A stretch of DNA of 64,000 nt, taken from contig CACZHW010000004.1 of assembly GCA_902781095.1 (NCBI GenBank), positions 62,001 to 126,000 of the forward strand, read 5' to 3'. The notes beneath the pieces were generated by a model, which saw only the letters and a program-made list of their open reading frames with translations, had not been told where the DNA came from and made no database searches. The position numbers and the translations under genes were made by a program. Below are positions 9,261 through 19,018 of this stretch, piece by piece (positions within the stretch are counted from its first letter, which is position 1; each line of letters begins with the position of its first letter). The stretch is from an uncultured Eubacteriales bacterium (lineage in GTDB: Bacteria; Bacillota; Clostridia; Christensenellales; Aristaeellaceae).

Positions 9261-9575
9261 TTACTCGTCGATCGCGGTGCCGCACTTCACGCACACGCGA
9301 ACCTTGGTGCCGTTATCCAGGATCTTATGCCCCACGCGGACACCTTTCTTGCACTTCGGGCACACCAGCATCACGTTGCTGGCGTCGATAGCGGCTTCCT
9401 TCTTGACGATGCCGCCGGGCATGCCCTGCTGGCGCGGCTTCTGGTGCTTGGTCGCGATGGCGACGCCCTCGACGACGACCTTGCCGGTCTTCGGGAAGGC
9501 GGTGAGCACCTTGCCCTGCTTGCCCTTGTCCTTGCCGGTGATTACGACCACCGTATCCTTGGAACGGATATGCAT
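9261..9575 (-). CDS. rplX: 50S ribosomal protein L24 with a zinc ribbon
   Basis: Assembly-initiating protein with an N-terminal KOW motif ([20 protein letters not shown]). The C-terminal half holds two CxxC pairs (CPKC and CVKC) about 20 residues apart, suggesting a bound zinc ion. At 104 residues it is normal length. It is flanked by rplN and rplE. Confidence 0.97.
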   Translation of the reverse strand: MHIRSKDTVVVITGKDKGKQGKVLTAFPKTGKVVVEGVAIATKHQKPRQQGMPGGIVKKEAAIDASNVMLVCPKCKKGVRVGHKILDNGTKVRVCVKCGTAIDE

Positions 9576-9592
9576 ATCTTTCTGCCGCCTCC

Positions 9593-9961
9593 TTACAGAA
9601 CTTCGGGGGCCAGAGACACGATCTTCATGAAGTCGTGCTCGCGCAGCTCGCGCGCCACCGGCCCAAAGATGCGGGTGCCGCGGGGCTGCTTGTCAGCGCC
9701 GATGATCACGGCAGCGTTATCGTCAAAACGGATGTAGGAACCGTCCTTACGGCGGTAGTTCTTGTGCACGCGCACGATGACGGCCTTCACGACGTCGCCC
9801 TTCTTCACAACGCCGCCGGGCGTTGCGCTCTTGACGCTAGCCATGATGATGTCGCCGACCGTGCCGGTCTGGCGGAAGGAACCGCCCATGACGCGGAAGC
9901 ACATAATTTCTTTGGCGCCGGTGTTGTCGGCGACCTTAAGACGCGTTTGCGGCTGAATCAT
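9593..9961 (-). CDS. rplN: 50S ribosomal protein L14
   Basis: Conserved 122-residue beta-barrel protein at the subunit interface ([21 protein letters not shown] start, [37 protein letters not shown]). Length and ends match the family. Confidence 0.98.
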   Translation of the reverse strand: MIQPQTRLKVADNTGAKEIMCFRVMGGSFRQTGTVGDIIMASVKSATPGGVVKKGDVVKAVIVRVHKNYRRKDGSYIRFDDNAAVIIGADKQPRGTRIFGPVARELREHDFMKIVSLAPEVL

Positions 9962-9991
9962 TGAGTGTTAACCTCCTTATCCACAAGCGGC

Positions 9992-10252
9992 TTACTTCGC
10001 CTTCTCGATAATCTCGACCAGACGCCAGCGCTTGTCGCGGCTCAGCGGACGGGTTTCCATCAAACGCACGGTATCTCCGATGCCGCACTCGTTGTTCTCG
10101 TCGTGTGCCTTCAGTTTCGCGGTCCGGTTGATGATCTTGCCATACAGGGGATGACGAACGCGATACTTGACCGCAACGGTGATCGTCTTGTCCATCTTGT
10201 CGCTGACGACGACGCCCACGCGGGTCTTGCGCATTCCTCTTTCTTCAGACAT
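9992..10252 (-). CDS. rpsQ: 30S ribosomal protein S17
   Basis: OB-fold 16S rRNA-binding protein of 86 residues, with [47 protein letters not shown]. It lies between rpmC and rplN. Confidence 0.98.
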   Translation of the reverse strand: MSEERGMRKTRVGVVVSDKMDKTITVAVKYRVRHPLYGKIINRTAKLKAHDENNECGIGDTVRLMETRPLSRDKRWRLVEIIEKAK

Positions 10253-10275
10253 GTTTGCTGTCTCCTTTCAAAAGG

Positions 10276-10476
10276 TCAGGCCCCGGCCTTGAGCTCGAGG
10301 CTGCGCAGCGCGGTTTTGGCGCGCGCGATATCGCGCTTGGTCTTGGCAATCGCCGTGGTGTCCTGCAGCTGGCCGGTGGCGAGCTGGAAGCGGAGGTTGA
10401 AGAGCTCCTTCTTCAGTTCCAGGACCTTATCGTTCAGTTCGGCAGCGCTGAGATCGCTGAATGTGTTCTTCTTCAT
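10276..10476 (-). CDS. rpmC: 50S ribosomal protein L29
   Basis: Two-helix protein of 66 residues near the exit tunnel (LSAAELNDKVLELKKELFNLRFQLATGQL). Its start overlaps the rplP stop by one base, so translation is likely coupled. Confidence 0.97.
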   Translation of the reverse strand: MKKNTFSDLSAAELNDKVLELKKELFNLRFQLATGQLQDTTAIAKTKRDIARAKTALRSLELKAGA

Positions 10477-10916
10477 TACGCTTCACCTTCCTCGCCGGCA
10501 GCCGCCGCGGTCTGGCGGGCGATGATCTTGGTCTTGCAGGGGAGCTTGTGGCTCGCCAGGCGCAGCGCCTCGCGCGCGGCAGACTCTTCCACGCCCTTGA
10601 TCTCGAAGAGCACGCGGCCGGGCTTGACGACCGCGACCCAGTACTCGGGAGAGCCCTTGCCGGAGCCCATTCGGGTCTCGGCCGGCTTTTCCGTGATCGG
10701 CTTATCCGGGAAAATCTTGATCCACACCTGACCGCCGCGCTTGGTGTAGCGGGTCAGGGCGACACGGGCGGCCTCGATCTGGCGGGCGGTCACCCAGCTC
10801 GGCTCCGTGGCCTGCAGGCCAAAGTCGCCGTACGCCAGGAAGTTTCCGCGCTGGGCCTTACCCTTCATGCGGCCGCGGAAGACGCGGCGGCGCTTCACTC
10901 TCTTCGGCATTAACAT
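10476..10916 (-). CDS. rplP: 50S ribosomal protein L16
   Basis: A-site-proximal 23S rRNA-binding protein of 146 residues ([21 protein letters not shown] start, [28 protein letters not shown]). The start is only three bases after the rpsC stop. Confidence 0.98.
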   Translation of the reverse strand: MLMPKRVKRRRVFRGRMKGKAQRGNFLAYGDFGLQATEPSWVTARQIEAARVALTRYTKRGGQVWIKIFPDKPITEKPAETRMGSGKGSPEYWVAVVKPGRVLFEIKGVEESAAREALRLASHKLPCKTKIIARQTAAAAGEEGEA

Positions 10917-10919
10917 GGT

Positions 10920-11642
10920 TTATTTGCCTCCTTCGGTCCTGGCCGGAGCCTTCTTGACAGCGGGGAGAACCTGGCCCTTGTAGATCCAGACCTTCACGCC
11001 CAGCCGGCCGTAAGCAGTCTTCGCCTCGGCGAAGCCGTAGTCAATGTCCGCGCGCAGCGTCTGCAGCGGGATGGAACCCTCGTGGTAGCCCTCGCTGCGG
11101 GCGATGTCCGCGCCGCCCAGGCGGCCCGCCACGCTCGTCTTGATTCCCTTGGCGCCCGCGCGCATGGAGCTCTGCAGGCACTTCTTCATCGCCCGGCGGA
11201 AGGAGACACGGTTCTCCAGCTGGGCTGCGATGTTCTCGGCAACCAGCTGCGCGTCCAGATCCGGGTTCTTGATCTCCTGGACGTTCAGGATCAGCACGGC
11301 CTTGGGGCCGAGTTCCTTGGCGATGGCAGCCTTGATCTTCTCGATGTTGGCGCCGTTGGCACCGATCACGATGCCGGGCTTCGCCACGTTCAGGGTTACG
11401 CTCACGCGCTGCTTGTCGTTGTCAAAGCGGCGCTCGATTTCGATGCCGGAGATGCCCGCGTCGAACAGGTGTACCGGCTTCTTGCTCTTGTCGTCGACGA
11501 AGGTGAGATCCTTGATCATCTTGCGGAGCTTCGCGTCGGACACGAGGTTGTCGGCGAACTCCTTTTTATCCGCGTACCAGCGGGTATCCCAATCCTTGAT
11601 GACGCCAACGCGCGCGCCATGCGGATTTACTTTCTGGCCCAT
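10920..11642 (-). CDS. rpsC: 30S ribosomal protein S3
   Basis: Head protein at the mRNA entry site, 240 residues. It has the [15 protein letters not shown] start, the KH domain with [11 protein letters not shown], and the C-terminal S3 domain ([41 protein letters not shown]). It has the usual neighbours rplV and rplP. Confidence 0.98.
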   Translation of the reverse strand: MGQKVNPHGARVGVIKDWDTRWYADKKEFADNLVSDAKLRKMIKDLTFVDDKSKKPVHLFDAGISGIEIERRFDNDKQRVSVTLNVAKPGIVIGANGANIEKIKAAIAKELGPKAVLILNVQEIKNPDLDAQLVAENIAAQLENRVSFRRAMKKCLQSSMRAGAKGIKTSVAGRLGGADIARSEGYHEGSIPLQTLRADIDYGFAEAKTAYGRLGVKVWIYKGQVLPAVKKAPARTEGGK

Positions 11643-11654
11643 CCGAAAACCTCC

Positions 11655-12038
11655 TTATTTCTGGTCGAGCACGATGGTGATGTGGCTCGTGCGCCTCAGC
11701 ATCGGGGAAGCGCTGCCGCGGCTGCGGGCGACGTAACGCTTGAGCGTCGGGCCCGGATTCGCGTAGACTTCTGCGACGTAGAGGGAGCCGCGATCCATGC
11801 TCAGGTTGTTTTCGGCGTTGGCAATCGCGGAGAGCAGCAGCTTCTCCATCACGGGAGCCGCCGCCTTCGGCGTGTACATCAGGATCGCGAGGGCGTCGTC
11901 AGCCTTCTTCCCGCGGATGAGATCGGCGACGATCCCGACCTTGCTGGAAGAGATGCGCACATAGCGGGCGATCGCGCGAGGACGCCTGTCCGCATTTTCG
12001 CGGCGGACCTTCGCTTTTTCACGAATTCTAGTAGCCAT
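11655..12038 (-). CDS. rplV: 50S ribosomal protein L22
   Basis: Exit-tunnel protein of 127 residues, with RPRAIARYVRISSSKVGIVADLIRGKKADDAL and the tunnel-loop tail GPTLKRYVARSRGSASPMLRRTSHITIVL. Size and position are standard. Confidence 0.98.
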   Translation of the reverse strand: MATRIREKAKVRRENADRRPRAIARYVRISSSKVGIVADLIRGKKADDALAILMYTPKAAAPVMEKLLLSAIANAENNLSMDRGSLYVAEVYANPGPTLKRYVARSRGSASPMLRRTSHITIVLDQK

Positions 12039-12055
12039 GCGTTTTCACCCCTTAC

Positions 12056-12337
12056 TTACTTGCCGCCGCTGGACTTCTCGGAACCCGCGTGACCCCTGAA
12101 GGTACGCGTGGGAGCGAACTCGCCCAGCTTATGGCCGACCATTTCTTCCACAATATAGACCGGGACGTGCTTGCGTCCGTCGTGAACCGCGATCGTGTGC
12201 CCGACCATTTGCGGGAAGATCGTGGAGGCACGGGACCAGGTCTTGAGCACGCTCTTCTTGCCAGTCTCATTCATTTCTTCGACCCGCTTCAGCAGCTTGG
12301 GCGCTACGTAGGGGCCCTTCTTGACCGATCTGCTCAT
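12056..12337 (-). CDS. rpsS: 30S ribosomal protein S19
   Basis: Head protein of 93 residues ([23 protein letters not shown] start, [43 protein letters not shown]). It lies between rplB and rplV. Confidence 0.98.
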   Translation of the reverse strand: MSRSVKKGPYVAPKLLKRVEEMNETGKKSVLKTWSRASTIFPQMVGHTIAVHDGRKHVPVYIVEEMVGHKLGEFAPTRTFRGHAGSEKSSGGK

Positions 12338-12352
12338 TAATGCGTCCTCCTA

Positions 12353-13186
12353 TTACTTGTTGCCCGCACGCTTGACAATCTTCTTGTCAGAGTACTTGTT
12401 GTGCTTGCGGGTCTTCAGGCCGAGCGCCGGCTTGCCCCACGGGGTGACAGGCGCGGGCAGTCCGACGGGGCTCTTGCCCTCGCCGCCGCCGTGCGGGTGA
12501 TCGCACGGGTTCATGACGACGCCGCGGACCGTCGGGCGGATGCCCAGGTGGCGGGTGCGGCCGGCCTTGCCGATGCGCACGTTGCTGTGATCGGTGTTGG
12601 AAACGGTGCCGATGGTCGCCTTGGCGTCGACGGACACGAGGCGGACCTCACCGGAGGGCAGACGGACCTGCGCCCACTTGCCTTCCTTGGCCATCAGCTG
12701 CGCGGCGTTGCCGGCGCTGCGGACCAACTGGCCGCCGCGGCCCGGGATGATCTCCACGTTGTGGATGAGCGTGCCCAGCGGGATGGCGCGGAGCGGAAGA
12801 GCGTTGCCCGGCTTGATGTCGGCGTCCTCGCCGCTCACCACGGTGTCGCCGACCTTGAGGTCCAGCGGCGCCAGGATGTAGCGCTTCTCGCCGTCAGCGT
12901 AGTTCAGCAGCGCGATGAAGGCGGTGCGGTTCGGATCGTACTCGATCCCCGCAACCTTGGCCGGGATGCCGTCCTTGTTGCGCTTGAAATCGATCGTGCG
13001 GTACTTGATCTTGTTGCCGCCGCCCTGGTGGCGGACGGTGATCTTGCCCTGGTTGTTGCGCCCGGCGTGCTTCTTCTTGATGGAAACCAGGCTCTTTTCC
13101 GGTGACTTCTTCGTGATTTCCTCGAAGGTCAGCACGGACATGAAGCGCCTTGCCGGGGAAGTCGGCTTATAAACGCGAATCGCCAT
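12353..13186 (-). CDS. rplB: 50S ribosomal protein L2
   Basis: Core 23S rRNA-binding protein needed for peptidyl-transferase activity, 277 residues. Conserved features are [22 protein letters not shown], the [26 protein letters not shown] segment, and the C-terminal [20 protein letters not shown] containing the conserved histidine. Confidence 0.98.
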   Translation of the reverse strand: MAIRVYKPTSPARRFMSVLTFEEITKKSPEKSLVSIKKKHAGRNNQGKITVRHQGGGNKIKYRTIDFKRNKDGIPAKVAGIEYDPNRTAFIALLNYADGEKRYILAPLDLKVGDTVVSGEDADIKPGNALPLRAIPLGTLIHNVEIIPGRGGQLVRSAGNAAQLMAKEGKWAQVRLPSGEVRLVSVDAKATIGTVSNTDHSNVRIGKAGRTRHLGIRPTVRGVVMNPCDHPHGGGEGKSPVGLPAPVTPWGKPALGLKTRKHNKYSDKKIVKRAGNK

Positions 13187-13204
13187 TTTGCTTACCCCTC
13201 CCTG

Positions 13205-13501
13205 TTACTGCGCCATACCGTCGAAGAACTCGATGGTCTTGGAGTCCTTCTTCAGCGTCACATAGGCCTTTTTGATTTCCGGGGTGCGCCCGGAGTAGCG
13301 GCCCTGCCGCTTGATCTTGCCGAGGGTGCGAAGGGTGTTCACGGATTCGACCTTCACGTCGAACACGGCTTCCACAGCCTGCTTGATCTCGATCTTGTTG
13401 GCGTTCAAGGCCACTTCGAAGACGTAGCGCTTGTCTGCCAGGCCGTCATAGGCCTTCTCCGTCAGGACGGGGCGGAGGATGATGTCATGAGGATTCTTCA
13501 T
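13205..13501 (-). CDS. rplW: 50S ribosomal protein L23
   Basis: Exit-port protein and docking site for trigger factor and SRP; 98 residues with PHDIILRPVLTEKAYDGLADKRYVFEVALNANKIEIKQAVE. Its start overlaps the rplD stop by one base. Confidence 0.98.
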   Translation of the reverse strand: MKNPHDIILRPVLTEKAYDGLADKRYVFEVALNANKIEIKQAVEAVFDVKVESVNTLRTLGKIKRQGRYSGRTPEIKKAYVTLKKDSKTIEFFDGMAQ

Positions 13502-14124
13502 TACGCGTAAACCTCCTCCACGAGCTTGACCGCTTCCTCCGTGATGATGAACTTCTCGTTGGCGAGCAGGTCATACACATTGAGGGTGTTCACATAGGCG
13601 GTCTTCAGGCCCGCGATGTTCGCGGACGCGCGGGTCACGGTTTCGTCGGGGCCGGCCAGAACCAGCAGCGCGGATTTCTCCACCTTCAGGTTCTTCAGGA
13701 TGGCGGCCACCTCGCGGGTCTTCGGGGCGGTGAGGCTGATCTTGTCGAGCACGATCATCTCGTTCTCGCTGACCTTGGAGGTCAGCGCGCCCTTCAGGGC
13801 CAGACGGCGAACCTTCTTGGGGACGTTGATCACATAGTCGCGGGGCTTCGGCGCGAAGACGACGCCGCCGTGCGTGAACTGCGGTGCGCGGTTGCCATGG
13901 TGACGCGCGTTGCCGGTGCCCTTCTGGCGGTAGATCTTGCGGCCGCCTCCGCGGACTTCGCCGCGGGTCTTGGCGGACTGGGTGCCCTGGCGCTTGGCGG
14001 CCAGCTGGCTGCGCACCACCAGGTGGATGGCGCTTTCGTTGACCTCGGAGGCGAATACCGCGTCGGAGAGTTCGATCTCGCCGACCTTGGCGCCTTCCTG
14101 ATTCAGCATTGCAATCTTAGGCAT
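13501..14124 (-). CDS. rplD: 50S ribosomal protein L4
   Basis: Exit-tunnel protein of 207 residues, with RQGTQSAKTRGEVRGGGRKIYRQKGTGNARHHGNRAPQFTHGG in the extended loop and the C-terminal NVYDLLANEKFIITEEAVKLVEE. L4 represses the S10 operon in some bacteria; whether that applies here cannot be told from the sequence. Confidence 0.98.
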   Translation of the reverse strand: MPKIAMLNQEGAKVGEIELSDAVFASEVNESAIHLVVRSQLAAKRQGTQSAKTRGEVRGGGRKIYRQKGTGNARHHGNRAPQFTHGGVVFAPKPRDYVINVPKKVRRLALKGALTSKVSENEMIVLDKISLTAPKTREVAAILKNLKVEKSALLVLAGPDETVTRASANIAGLKTAYVNTLNVYDLLANEKFIITEEAVKLVEEVYA

Positions 14125-14143
14125 TGTGTCGGTTCCTCCTTCA

Positions 14144-14785
14144 TCAGGCTTTGACGGAATCGCGAATCACGACGGTTCCGCCGTTCGGGCCCGGCACAGC
14201 GCCCCTGACCAGCAGGAGATTGCGCTCGGCATCCACGCGCACGACAGAGAGATTCAGGGTCGTGACGCGCTCGACGCCGTACTGTCCGGACATCTTCTTG
14301 TTCTTGAACACGCGGGACGGAGAGGAGTTCGCGCTCAGGGAACCGACGCCGCGGTGATACTTGGAACCGTGCGCCATGGGGCCGGTGTGGTGGTTCCAGC
14401 GCTGGATGGCGCCGGTAAAGCCGTGGCCCTTCGAGGTGCCGGTGATGTCGACCTTGTCGCCTGCGGCGAAAACGTCAACCTTGACCACGTCGCCCACGCT
14501 GTAGCCGCTGCAGTCCTCCAGGCGGAGTTCGCGCAGCCTGCGGGTGGGGGCAATGCCCGCCTTGGCGAAATGGCCCTTCATGGGCTTGTTGACCAGCTTC
14601 TCCACGCGGTTCTCCGCGTAAGCGTCAAAGCCGACCTGAATGGCTTCATAGCCGTCGTTCTCGACCGTCTTCTTCTGCACCACCGGGCAGGGACCTGCCT
14701 CGATAACGGTGACCGGGATCAGGCGGCCGTCTTCGGTAAAGATCTGCGTCATGCCAATCTTCTTGCCGACGATACCTTTCTTCAT
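14144..14785 (-). CDS. rplC: 50S ribosomal protein L3
   Basis: Early-assembly protein of 213 residues ([13 protein letters not shown] start; [70 protein letters not shown]). Second gene of the S10 operon. Confidence 0.98.
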   Translation of the reverse strand: MKKGIVGKKIGMTQIFTEDGRLIPVTVIEAGPCPVVQKKTVENDGYEAIQVGFDAYAENRVEKLVNKPMKGHFAKAGIAPTRRLRELRLEDCSGYSVGDVVKVDVFAAGDKVDITGTSKGHGFTGAIQRWNHHTGPMAHGSKYHRGVGSLSANSSPSRVFKNKKMSGQYGVERVTTLNLSVVRVDAERNLLLVRGAVPGPNGGTVVIRDSVKA

Positions 14786-14802
14786 CGTTTCTTACCTCCT
14801 GA

Positions 14803-15111
14803 TCACAGTTTGATCTCGATCTCCACGCCCGCGGGGAGGTCGAGCTTCTCCATCGCGTCAAAGGTGGCGCGGGTGGGATTCTGAACGTCGATCAGACGCT
14901 TGTGCGTGCGCTGCTCGAACTGTTCGCGGCTGTCCTTGTACTTGTGCGGCGCGCGCAGGATCGTCACGACTTCCTTCTCGGTGGGAAGCGGGATCGGGCC
15001 GGACACCTTGGAACCGGTGCGGCGGGCCGTCTCAACGATGCGCGCGGCAGCCTGGTCGACGAGGCTGTGCTCGTAAGCCCAGAGCTTGATGCGGATTTTC
15101 TTGCTGGCCAT
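14803..15111 (-). CDS. rpsJ: 30S ribosomal protein S10
   Basis: Head protein of 102 residues ([57 protein letters not shown]). It is the first gene of the cluster, preceded by AAGGAGG, a structured leader of about 150 bases and a strong promoter. Confidence 0.98.
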   Translation of the reverse strand: MASKKIRIKLWAYEHSLVDQAAARIVETARRTGSKVSGPIPLPTEKEVVTILRAPHKYKDSREQFEQRTHKRLIDVQNPTRATFDAMEKLDLPAGVEIEIKL

Positions 15112-15127
15112 TTCTTTTCCTCCTTGT

Positions 15128-15143
15128 TCGTACTCAAGTACGA
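15128..15143 (-). promoter_or_regulatory. Hairpin directly upstream of the rpsJ ribosome binding site
   Basis: A perfect 6-bp stem with a 4-base loop (TCGTAC-TTGA-GTACGA on the minus strand) sits just before AAGGAGG. Two further short hairpins lie higher in the leader (around 15193-15207 and 15219-15234). The leader is long enough for translational or transcriptional control of the S10 operon, but I recognise no specific motif. Confidence 0.4.
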
Positions 15144-15270
15144 CTTGCTGGCTTGCGCCTGCATGACGGAATCTTGAGCCGTCGTCCGATTGGCGGACAT
15201 GGTCCGCGACAGTTACCTCACCGGCCAGTGAGCAATCTGCCGTTTCATCCCTTTTGCAGACATCCGCGCC

Positions 15271-15299
15271 ATTATATCTTTATTTTTAAAAATGCGCAA
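15271..15299 (-). promoter_or_regulatory. Main promoter of the ribosomal protein cluster
   Basis: On the minus strand TTGCGC (15294-15299), a 17-base A/T-rich spacer, and a perfect TATAAT (15271-15276) form a strong vegetative promoter about 160 bases upstream of rpsJ. It is preceded by A/T-rich DNA that could act as an UP element. Confidence 0.85.
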
Positions 15300-15615
15300 G
15301 GGGTTTTTCGCTCTTTTTTCAATTTTTTTGAAAGTTTTTTCTTCCCTGTTTTACAGGCAAACCCGAAAGCCCTTTATTTTATAGGATTTCTGCCTTTCCG
15401 CCTTCCGGAAATAAATCCACTATCCCGGGCGTTTCTTTTCTGGACCGTTAAGCCACGATGCCGGGCGTTTCCTTCTCTCCCAAAAGGAAGACGCAGCCCG
15501 TGAGCCTGTATGCACACCACCGGCTGTGTCTCTTCTATATACATTATAATACGGGATTGTCGGCCGGCTTCTTCGATCCATTACCCCATCCCATTACAGT
15601 CAGCCATGGTGTTCT
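15300..15615. other. Non-coding region between rpsJ promoter and CPBP gene
   Basis: The first 60 bases are T-rich on the plus strand (an UP-like element for the rpsJ promoter on the minus strand). Near 15491-15535 an imperfect inverted repeat (AGAC-CAGCC with GGCTG-GTCT) could end transcription of the CPBP gene. A TATAAT-like box at 15543-15550 has no convincing -35 partner on either strand. I see no gene here. Confidence 0.5.
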
Positions 15616-16284
15616 TTAAAACAGAACCGGCACAAGGAAGAATCCAATCATATTGTTCAGGAAATGCGGGATGAAGCTGATCAGGCAGTTTCCGGTCTTG
15701 CGGTACAGGATCGCGAAAAGGATCGCATCAATCCATATCTCGCCCAGATCCCATGCAACGATCCCCGCCGCACCCGTGACAAAATGCGCTGCGGCAAAGA
15801 GTACGGCGCCGGCTATAGCCACCGGCCAGAACGGAAATTGCTTCATGCCTTTTCCCACAAAGAAAGCCCGGAATTCGATCTCTTCCCCGAGAACCGAAAC
15901 AATCTGATGAAACAGCAGCAGCGGAAGCTGATCCAGACCCGGCATGTTTACCCGCCCGAGTACATGATCTATGAAGGCGCGGCCGAACACAGCCTTGCTC
16001 AGAAGCATTTCTGCAGGAGACAAAACAAGCATGAAAAGGATCAGAGGAAGAACGCCCGGCTTCTTCAGGTCAGAAAAGAAACGCTTAAAACTGAGGCCTG
16101 ATTCAGAATCAGGCGTTTTTTCAATGCCCTCTACGATGAAGAAACACGCCAGTCCCGCGATGTGGACCGCAGCGGCGGCCATCATGGAAGATGTCGCTGC
16201 TTTGACTGCGACTGCGATGATCATTGCAGCCATTCCGACGAGCGTAATGATCTTTACGTTCTCTTTTTTCGATGCACCAGGCAT
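15616..16284 (-). CDS. CPBP-family intramembrane metalloprotease
   Basis: Integral membrane protein of 222 residues with about six hydrophobic segments. It carries the Abi/CPBP motifs: GEEIEFRAFF (EExxxR motif, near residues 133-138), FAAAHF (FxxxH, near 164-168), and a later conserved histidine in ISFIPHFLNN. Family members cleave substrates within the membrane; in Firmicutes they are tied to bacteriocin immunity or maturation of surface proteins. The substrate cannot be told here. It stands alone between the ribosomal cluster and the sugar operon and has a GGAAGGGG ribosome binding site. Confidence 0.88.
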   Translation of the reverse strand: MPGASKKENVKIITLVGMAAMIIAVAVKAATSSMMAAAAVHIAGLACFFIVEGIEKTPDSESGLSFKRFFSDLKKPGVLPLILFMLVLSPAEMLLSKAVFGRAFIDHVLGRVNMPGLDQLPLLLFHQIVSVLGEEIEFRAFFVGKGMKQFPFWPVAIAGAVLFAAAHFVTGAAGIVAWDLGEIWIDAILFAILYRKTGNCLISFIPHFLNNMIGFFLVPVLF

Positions 16285-16332
16285 AGGATGATCCCCTTCC
16301 CAAATTCTGATTTTCTCAGCATTACTGTACCT

Positions 16333-16338
16333 ATTGTA
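16333..16338 (-). promoter_or_regulatory. Possible extended -10 promoter for the CPBP gene
   Basis: On the minus strand TGC-TACAAT (-10 at 16333-16338) lies about 48 bases upstream of the ATG. No good -35 element is seen, so an extended -10 promoter is only a possibility. Confidence 0.4.
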
Positions 16339-16398
16339 GCACTTTCCTTCTCCAAAGGCACAAACAATCCCCGCAAATCGCCTCGGCCCGGACAGATA

Positions 16399-16436
16399 AA
16401 GAGACAGCCCCCGGTGCCGGCCGGAAGCTGTCTCTT
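16399..16436 (-). terminator. Terminator of the LacI-TRAP-hydrolase operon
   Basis: Ten-base arms AAGAGACAGC and GCTGTCTCTT enclose an 18-base GC-rich loop that can pair further (CCGG/CCGG). It lies 20 bases after the SGNH hydrolase stop and is followed on the minus strand by TTTATC. Confidence 0.75.
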
Positions 16437-16455
16437 CTTTATTATACAGGTGTGC

Positions 16456-17085
16456 TTATCCGAGAATCTCCCGGATCTTTGCCGCCAGCGCCTCCGCCAG
16501 TGCAGCATGCCCTGTGCGGTCCATGTGCAGCCGGTCCTCCCGGCTGGGCCCCGCGAAAGCCGCGGCGTCCATAAAGTGGACCCCTGCGTCCCTTGCCACC
16601 GGTTCGTAAATCGCGGCGAACCGGCGGGAGCGTTCCGCCGCGTCCTCCGCAAAGCAGCCGAAGGTCTTCGACACGCCGGGCGCGATTTCGATGGGCGAGA
16701 CCACCAGCACCTGCGGCTCCGGAAACTCCGGCGCGAAGGGATACGCCTTCACCATCCGCAGCAGTTCACGCATCGCGTGTGCCAGATCCCACTCCGGCAG
16801 GTTGAAGCGCGCCTTCAGGTCGTTGGTGCCCAGCATGATGACCAGCAGATCGAACGGCTTGTGCGTCCCCAGGCAGATGGGCAGCGCGGTCCGCCCGCAG
16901 CGGCCCTGCTCGATCTCGTCCTCAAAGACCGTCGTGCGGCCGCCCAGGCCCTCCTCGATGACGCGGTATCCGCCGCCCAGCAGGCCCTGCAGCCGGCCCG
17001 TCCAGCGGTCCTCATACGGGTGCCGCCCGCCCAGCGGATGGGAACCGAAGGTATTGCTGTCGCCGAAGCAGACGATCGTCTTCAT
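16456..17085 (-). CDS. SGNH/GDSL hydrolase (probable carbohydrate esterase)
   Basis: Cytosolic alpha/beta hydrolase of 209 residues without a signal peptide. Block I is FGDSNTFG (catalytic Ser10), block III is MLGTNDLK with the oxyanion Asn, and block V is DRLHMDRTGH with the Asp/His pair near the C-terminus. The family removes acetyl or acyl groups, often from sugars. As last gene of the LacI-TRAP operon it may deacylate the imported compound; that is inference. The start follows the dctM stop by about 20 bases. Confidence 0.88.
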   Translation of the reverse strand: MKTIVCFGDSNTFGSHPLGGRHPYEDRWTGRLQGLLGGGYRVIEEGLGGRTTVFEDEIEQGRCGRTALPICLGTHKPFDLLVIMLGTNDLKARFNLPEWDLAHAMRELLRMVKAYPFAPEFPEPQVLVVSPIEIAPGVSKTFGCFAEDAAERSRRFAAIYEPVARDAGVHFMDAAAFAGPSREDRLHMDRTGHAALAEALAAKIREILG

Positions 17086-17106
17086 CGCTCGTTCCCTCCG
17101 TCGGCA

Positions 17107-18414
17107 TCAGGTGATGAGCCCCAGCATGCGCGGCAGGCACAGCGTGATTTCCGGCACGAAGGTCAGCAGCAGCAGCAACAGCAGCATGGACACATAGAAA
17201 GGAAGGAAGCCCGGCACCATTTCCTCCACCGGCTTTTTCGCGATCGCGCAGCCGATGAACAGGGAGGTGCCGACGGGCGGCGTGCACAGGCCGATGCCGT
17301 AGGCCAGCACCAGCACCACGCCGAAGTGGTACGGGTTAAAGCCCAGTCCGTTGACGGCGATGGGATAGAGGATGGGCGTCGTGACCAGGATGAGGATGCC
17401 CATATCCATGAAGCAGCCGAGCACCAGCATCATGAGCAGCAGCAGCAGCGTGAGGATCGTGCCGTTGCTGGTGATGGACAGCAGCCACGTCGTCAGGTTC
17501 TGCGGCACCTTGAGGTAGTTCATGATGTAGCTGAACGCGCTGGACGTCGCGATGATGCTCATCGCCATGCCCAGCGTGGGCAGGCAGCGCATGAGGCCGG
17601 CAAAGTACAGCCGCGGGTACATGTTCCGGTAGATGCACACGGTGACGAACAGCGCGTACACCGCCGCAATGGCCGCGGACTCCGTCGCGGAGCAGATGCC
17701 CGTCGTGGTGCCCACCAGCACGACGACGATCGCGCCCAGGCCCAGCAGTGCCTCCACGGCGATGCGGACGTTCTGCCGGAAGGAGCACTTCTCGCCCAGC
17801 GGATAGTTGCGCCGGATGGCGATGACCACCGCCGGGATCATCAGGCTGAGGGTCAGCAGCACGCCCGGCACATAGCCGCAGATGAGCAGCGTGCTGATGG
17901 ACAGGCCGCTGGCCGTGGAGATGGCGTAGAAGAGCATGTTCTGGCTGGGCGGGATGATGACGCCCTCCACGGAGGAGGTCACCGTCACGGCGACGCTGTA
18001 GTCCGCGTCGTAGCCCTCGTCGATCATGGTGGGGATCAGCATGGCGCCGATGGAGGACACGTCCGCCGAGGAGGATCCCGAGATGCCGCCGAAGAGCATG
18101 GAGACCAGGATGTTAATGATGGCCGTGCCGCCGCGCACCTGCCCCACGAAAATGTTGCAGAAGCGCATCAGCTTTTTCGTGATCTGGCCGTCGCACATCA
18201 CCTGCGCCATCATGATGAAAAAGGGCACTGCGATGAAGGTGAAGCTGGACAGGCCCGTCGTCATCTTCTGGAAGAGGTTGGGATACGGGATGCCCATGTA
18301 GGTGGCCGTCAGCACCGCGGCCAGCCCCAGGGAATACGCGATGGGGAAGCGCAGGAACATGAGAACGATCAGCGTGCCGAAGAGCATGATCGTGCCGATG
18401 GCGATCTGACTCAT
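17107..18414 (-). CDS. dctM: TRAP transporter large permease (DctM type)
   Basis: The 435-residue protein has a dozen or more hydrophobic segments and the DctM signatures (FLRFPIAYSLGLAAVL near 20-38, GGISGSSSADVSSIGAMLIPTM near 108-130, PPSQNMLFYAISTA near 154-168, CTPPVGTSLFIGCAIAK near 375-392). It is the ion-coupled channel half of a tripartite importer. Its ATG overlaps the dctQ stop by four bases (ATGA), so the two are translationally coupled. Confidence 0.95.
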   Translation of the reverse strand: MSQIAIGTIMLFGTLIVLMFLRFPIAYSLGLAAVLTATYMGIPYPNLFQKMTTGLSSFTFIAVPFFIMMAQVMCDGQITKKLMRFCNIFVGQVRGGTAIINILVSMLFGGISGSSSADVSSIGAMLIPTMIDEGYDADYSVAVTVTSSVEGVIIPPSQNMLFYAISTASGLSISTLLICGYVPGVLLTLSLMIPAVVIAIRRNYPLGEKCSFRQNVRIAVEALLGLGAIVVVLVGTTTGICSATESAAIAAVYALFVTVCIYRNMYPRLYFAGLMRCLPTLGMAMSIIATSSAFSYIMNYLKVPQNLTTWLLSITSNGTILTLLLLLMMLVLGCFMDMGILILVTTPILYPIAVNGLGFNPYHFGVVLVLAYGIGLCTPPVGTSLFIGCAIAKKPVEEMVPGFLPFYVSMLLLLLLLTFVPEITLCLPRMLGLIT

Positions 18415-18956
18415 GCCTTCTCCCCTCCCTTCCTGCGCGGATCGCCGGCGCTCAGGCGCTCCGCCTCATCGATGATCACGCGCTGCTCCCGCGTCAGCGT
18501 CCCGATGATGTTGAGGATGCTGAACACCAGCATGATCGCCCCGCCCAGCACCATGGGGAAGTACTGCAGCCCCTGGTTCCAGTGGGAGGCGGGCAGGCGC
18601 TTGCGGGAATTGATCTTGAAGACCATGTAGCCGTTGTGCATCATGAGCCAGAAGAACACCGTCAGCAGCACGTGGCGCAGGATGTCGCACACGTGGCGCA
18701 CGGGTTTGGGCAGACGCTTGTAGAAGCCGGTGATGGAGATGCTGGCGTCGTTGTAAATCTCCATGGACATGCACAGGAAGCCGAACCAGAGGAGCAGGAC
18801 GATGATGACCTCCTCCGACCAGGCCCACGGCTTGTTGAACACATAGCGCATCACCACCGAGCCGAAGCAGACAACCAGAATGGCCACCAGCAGCGCACAG
18901 CAGATATAGCGCTCGATGCGGATGAACACATCGATTACCCTGCGGATCTTTTGCAT
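18411..18956 (-). CDS. dctQ: TRAP transporter small permease (DctQ type)
   Basis: Four hydrophobic segments in 181 residues, with the DctQ hallmark FNKPWAWSEEVIIVLLLWFGFLCM. It partners DctM in the membrane. I chose the ATG at 18956 because AAGGAGA lies 7 bases upstream; an upstream in-frame TTG would place that site inside the gene. Confidence 0.93.
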   Translation of the reverse strand: MQKIRRVIDVFIRIERYICCALLVAILVVCFGSVVMRYVFNKPWAWSEEVIIVLLLWFGFLCMSMEIYNDASISITGFYKRLPKPVRHVCDILRHVLLTVFFWLMMHNGYMVFKINSRKRLPASHWNQGLQYFPMVLGGAIMLVFSILNIIGTLTREQRVIIDEAERLSAGDPRRKGGEKA

Positions 18957-19018
18957 ATCATCTCTCCTTGCCAAGCCGAGGAACGCGATTCGGGGGCCCG
19001 CTCATCCCGGCCGGATGA

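Noticed and set aside
15153..15503. 116-codon plus-strand open frame upstream of rpsJ
   Set aside because: It runs antisense through the rpsJ leader and promoter, has a Phe-rich low-complexity sequence from the T-rich DNA, and no ribosome binding site.
16162..18630. 822-codon plus-strand open frame opposite the TRAP operon
   Set aside because: Composition is dominated by His, Arg, Gln and Asp as expected from the complement of GC-rich codons; it covers several well-supported minus-strand genes and has no ribosome binding site or known domain.
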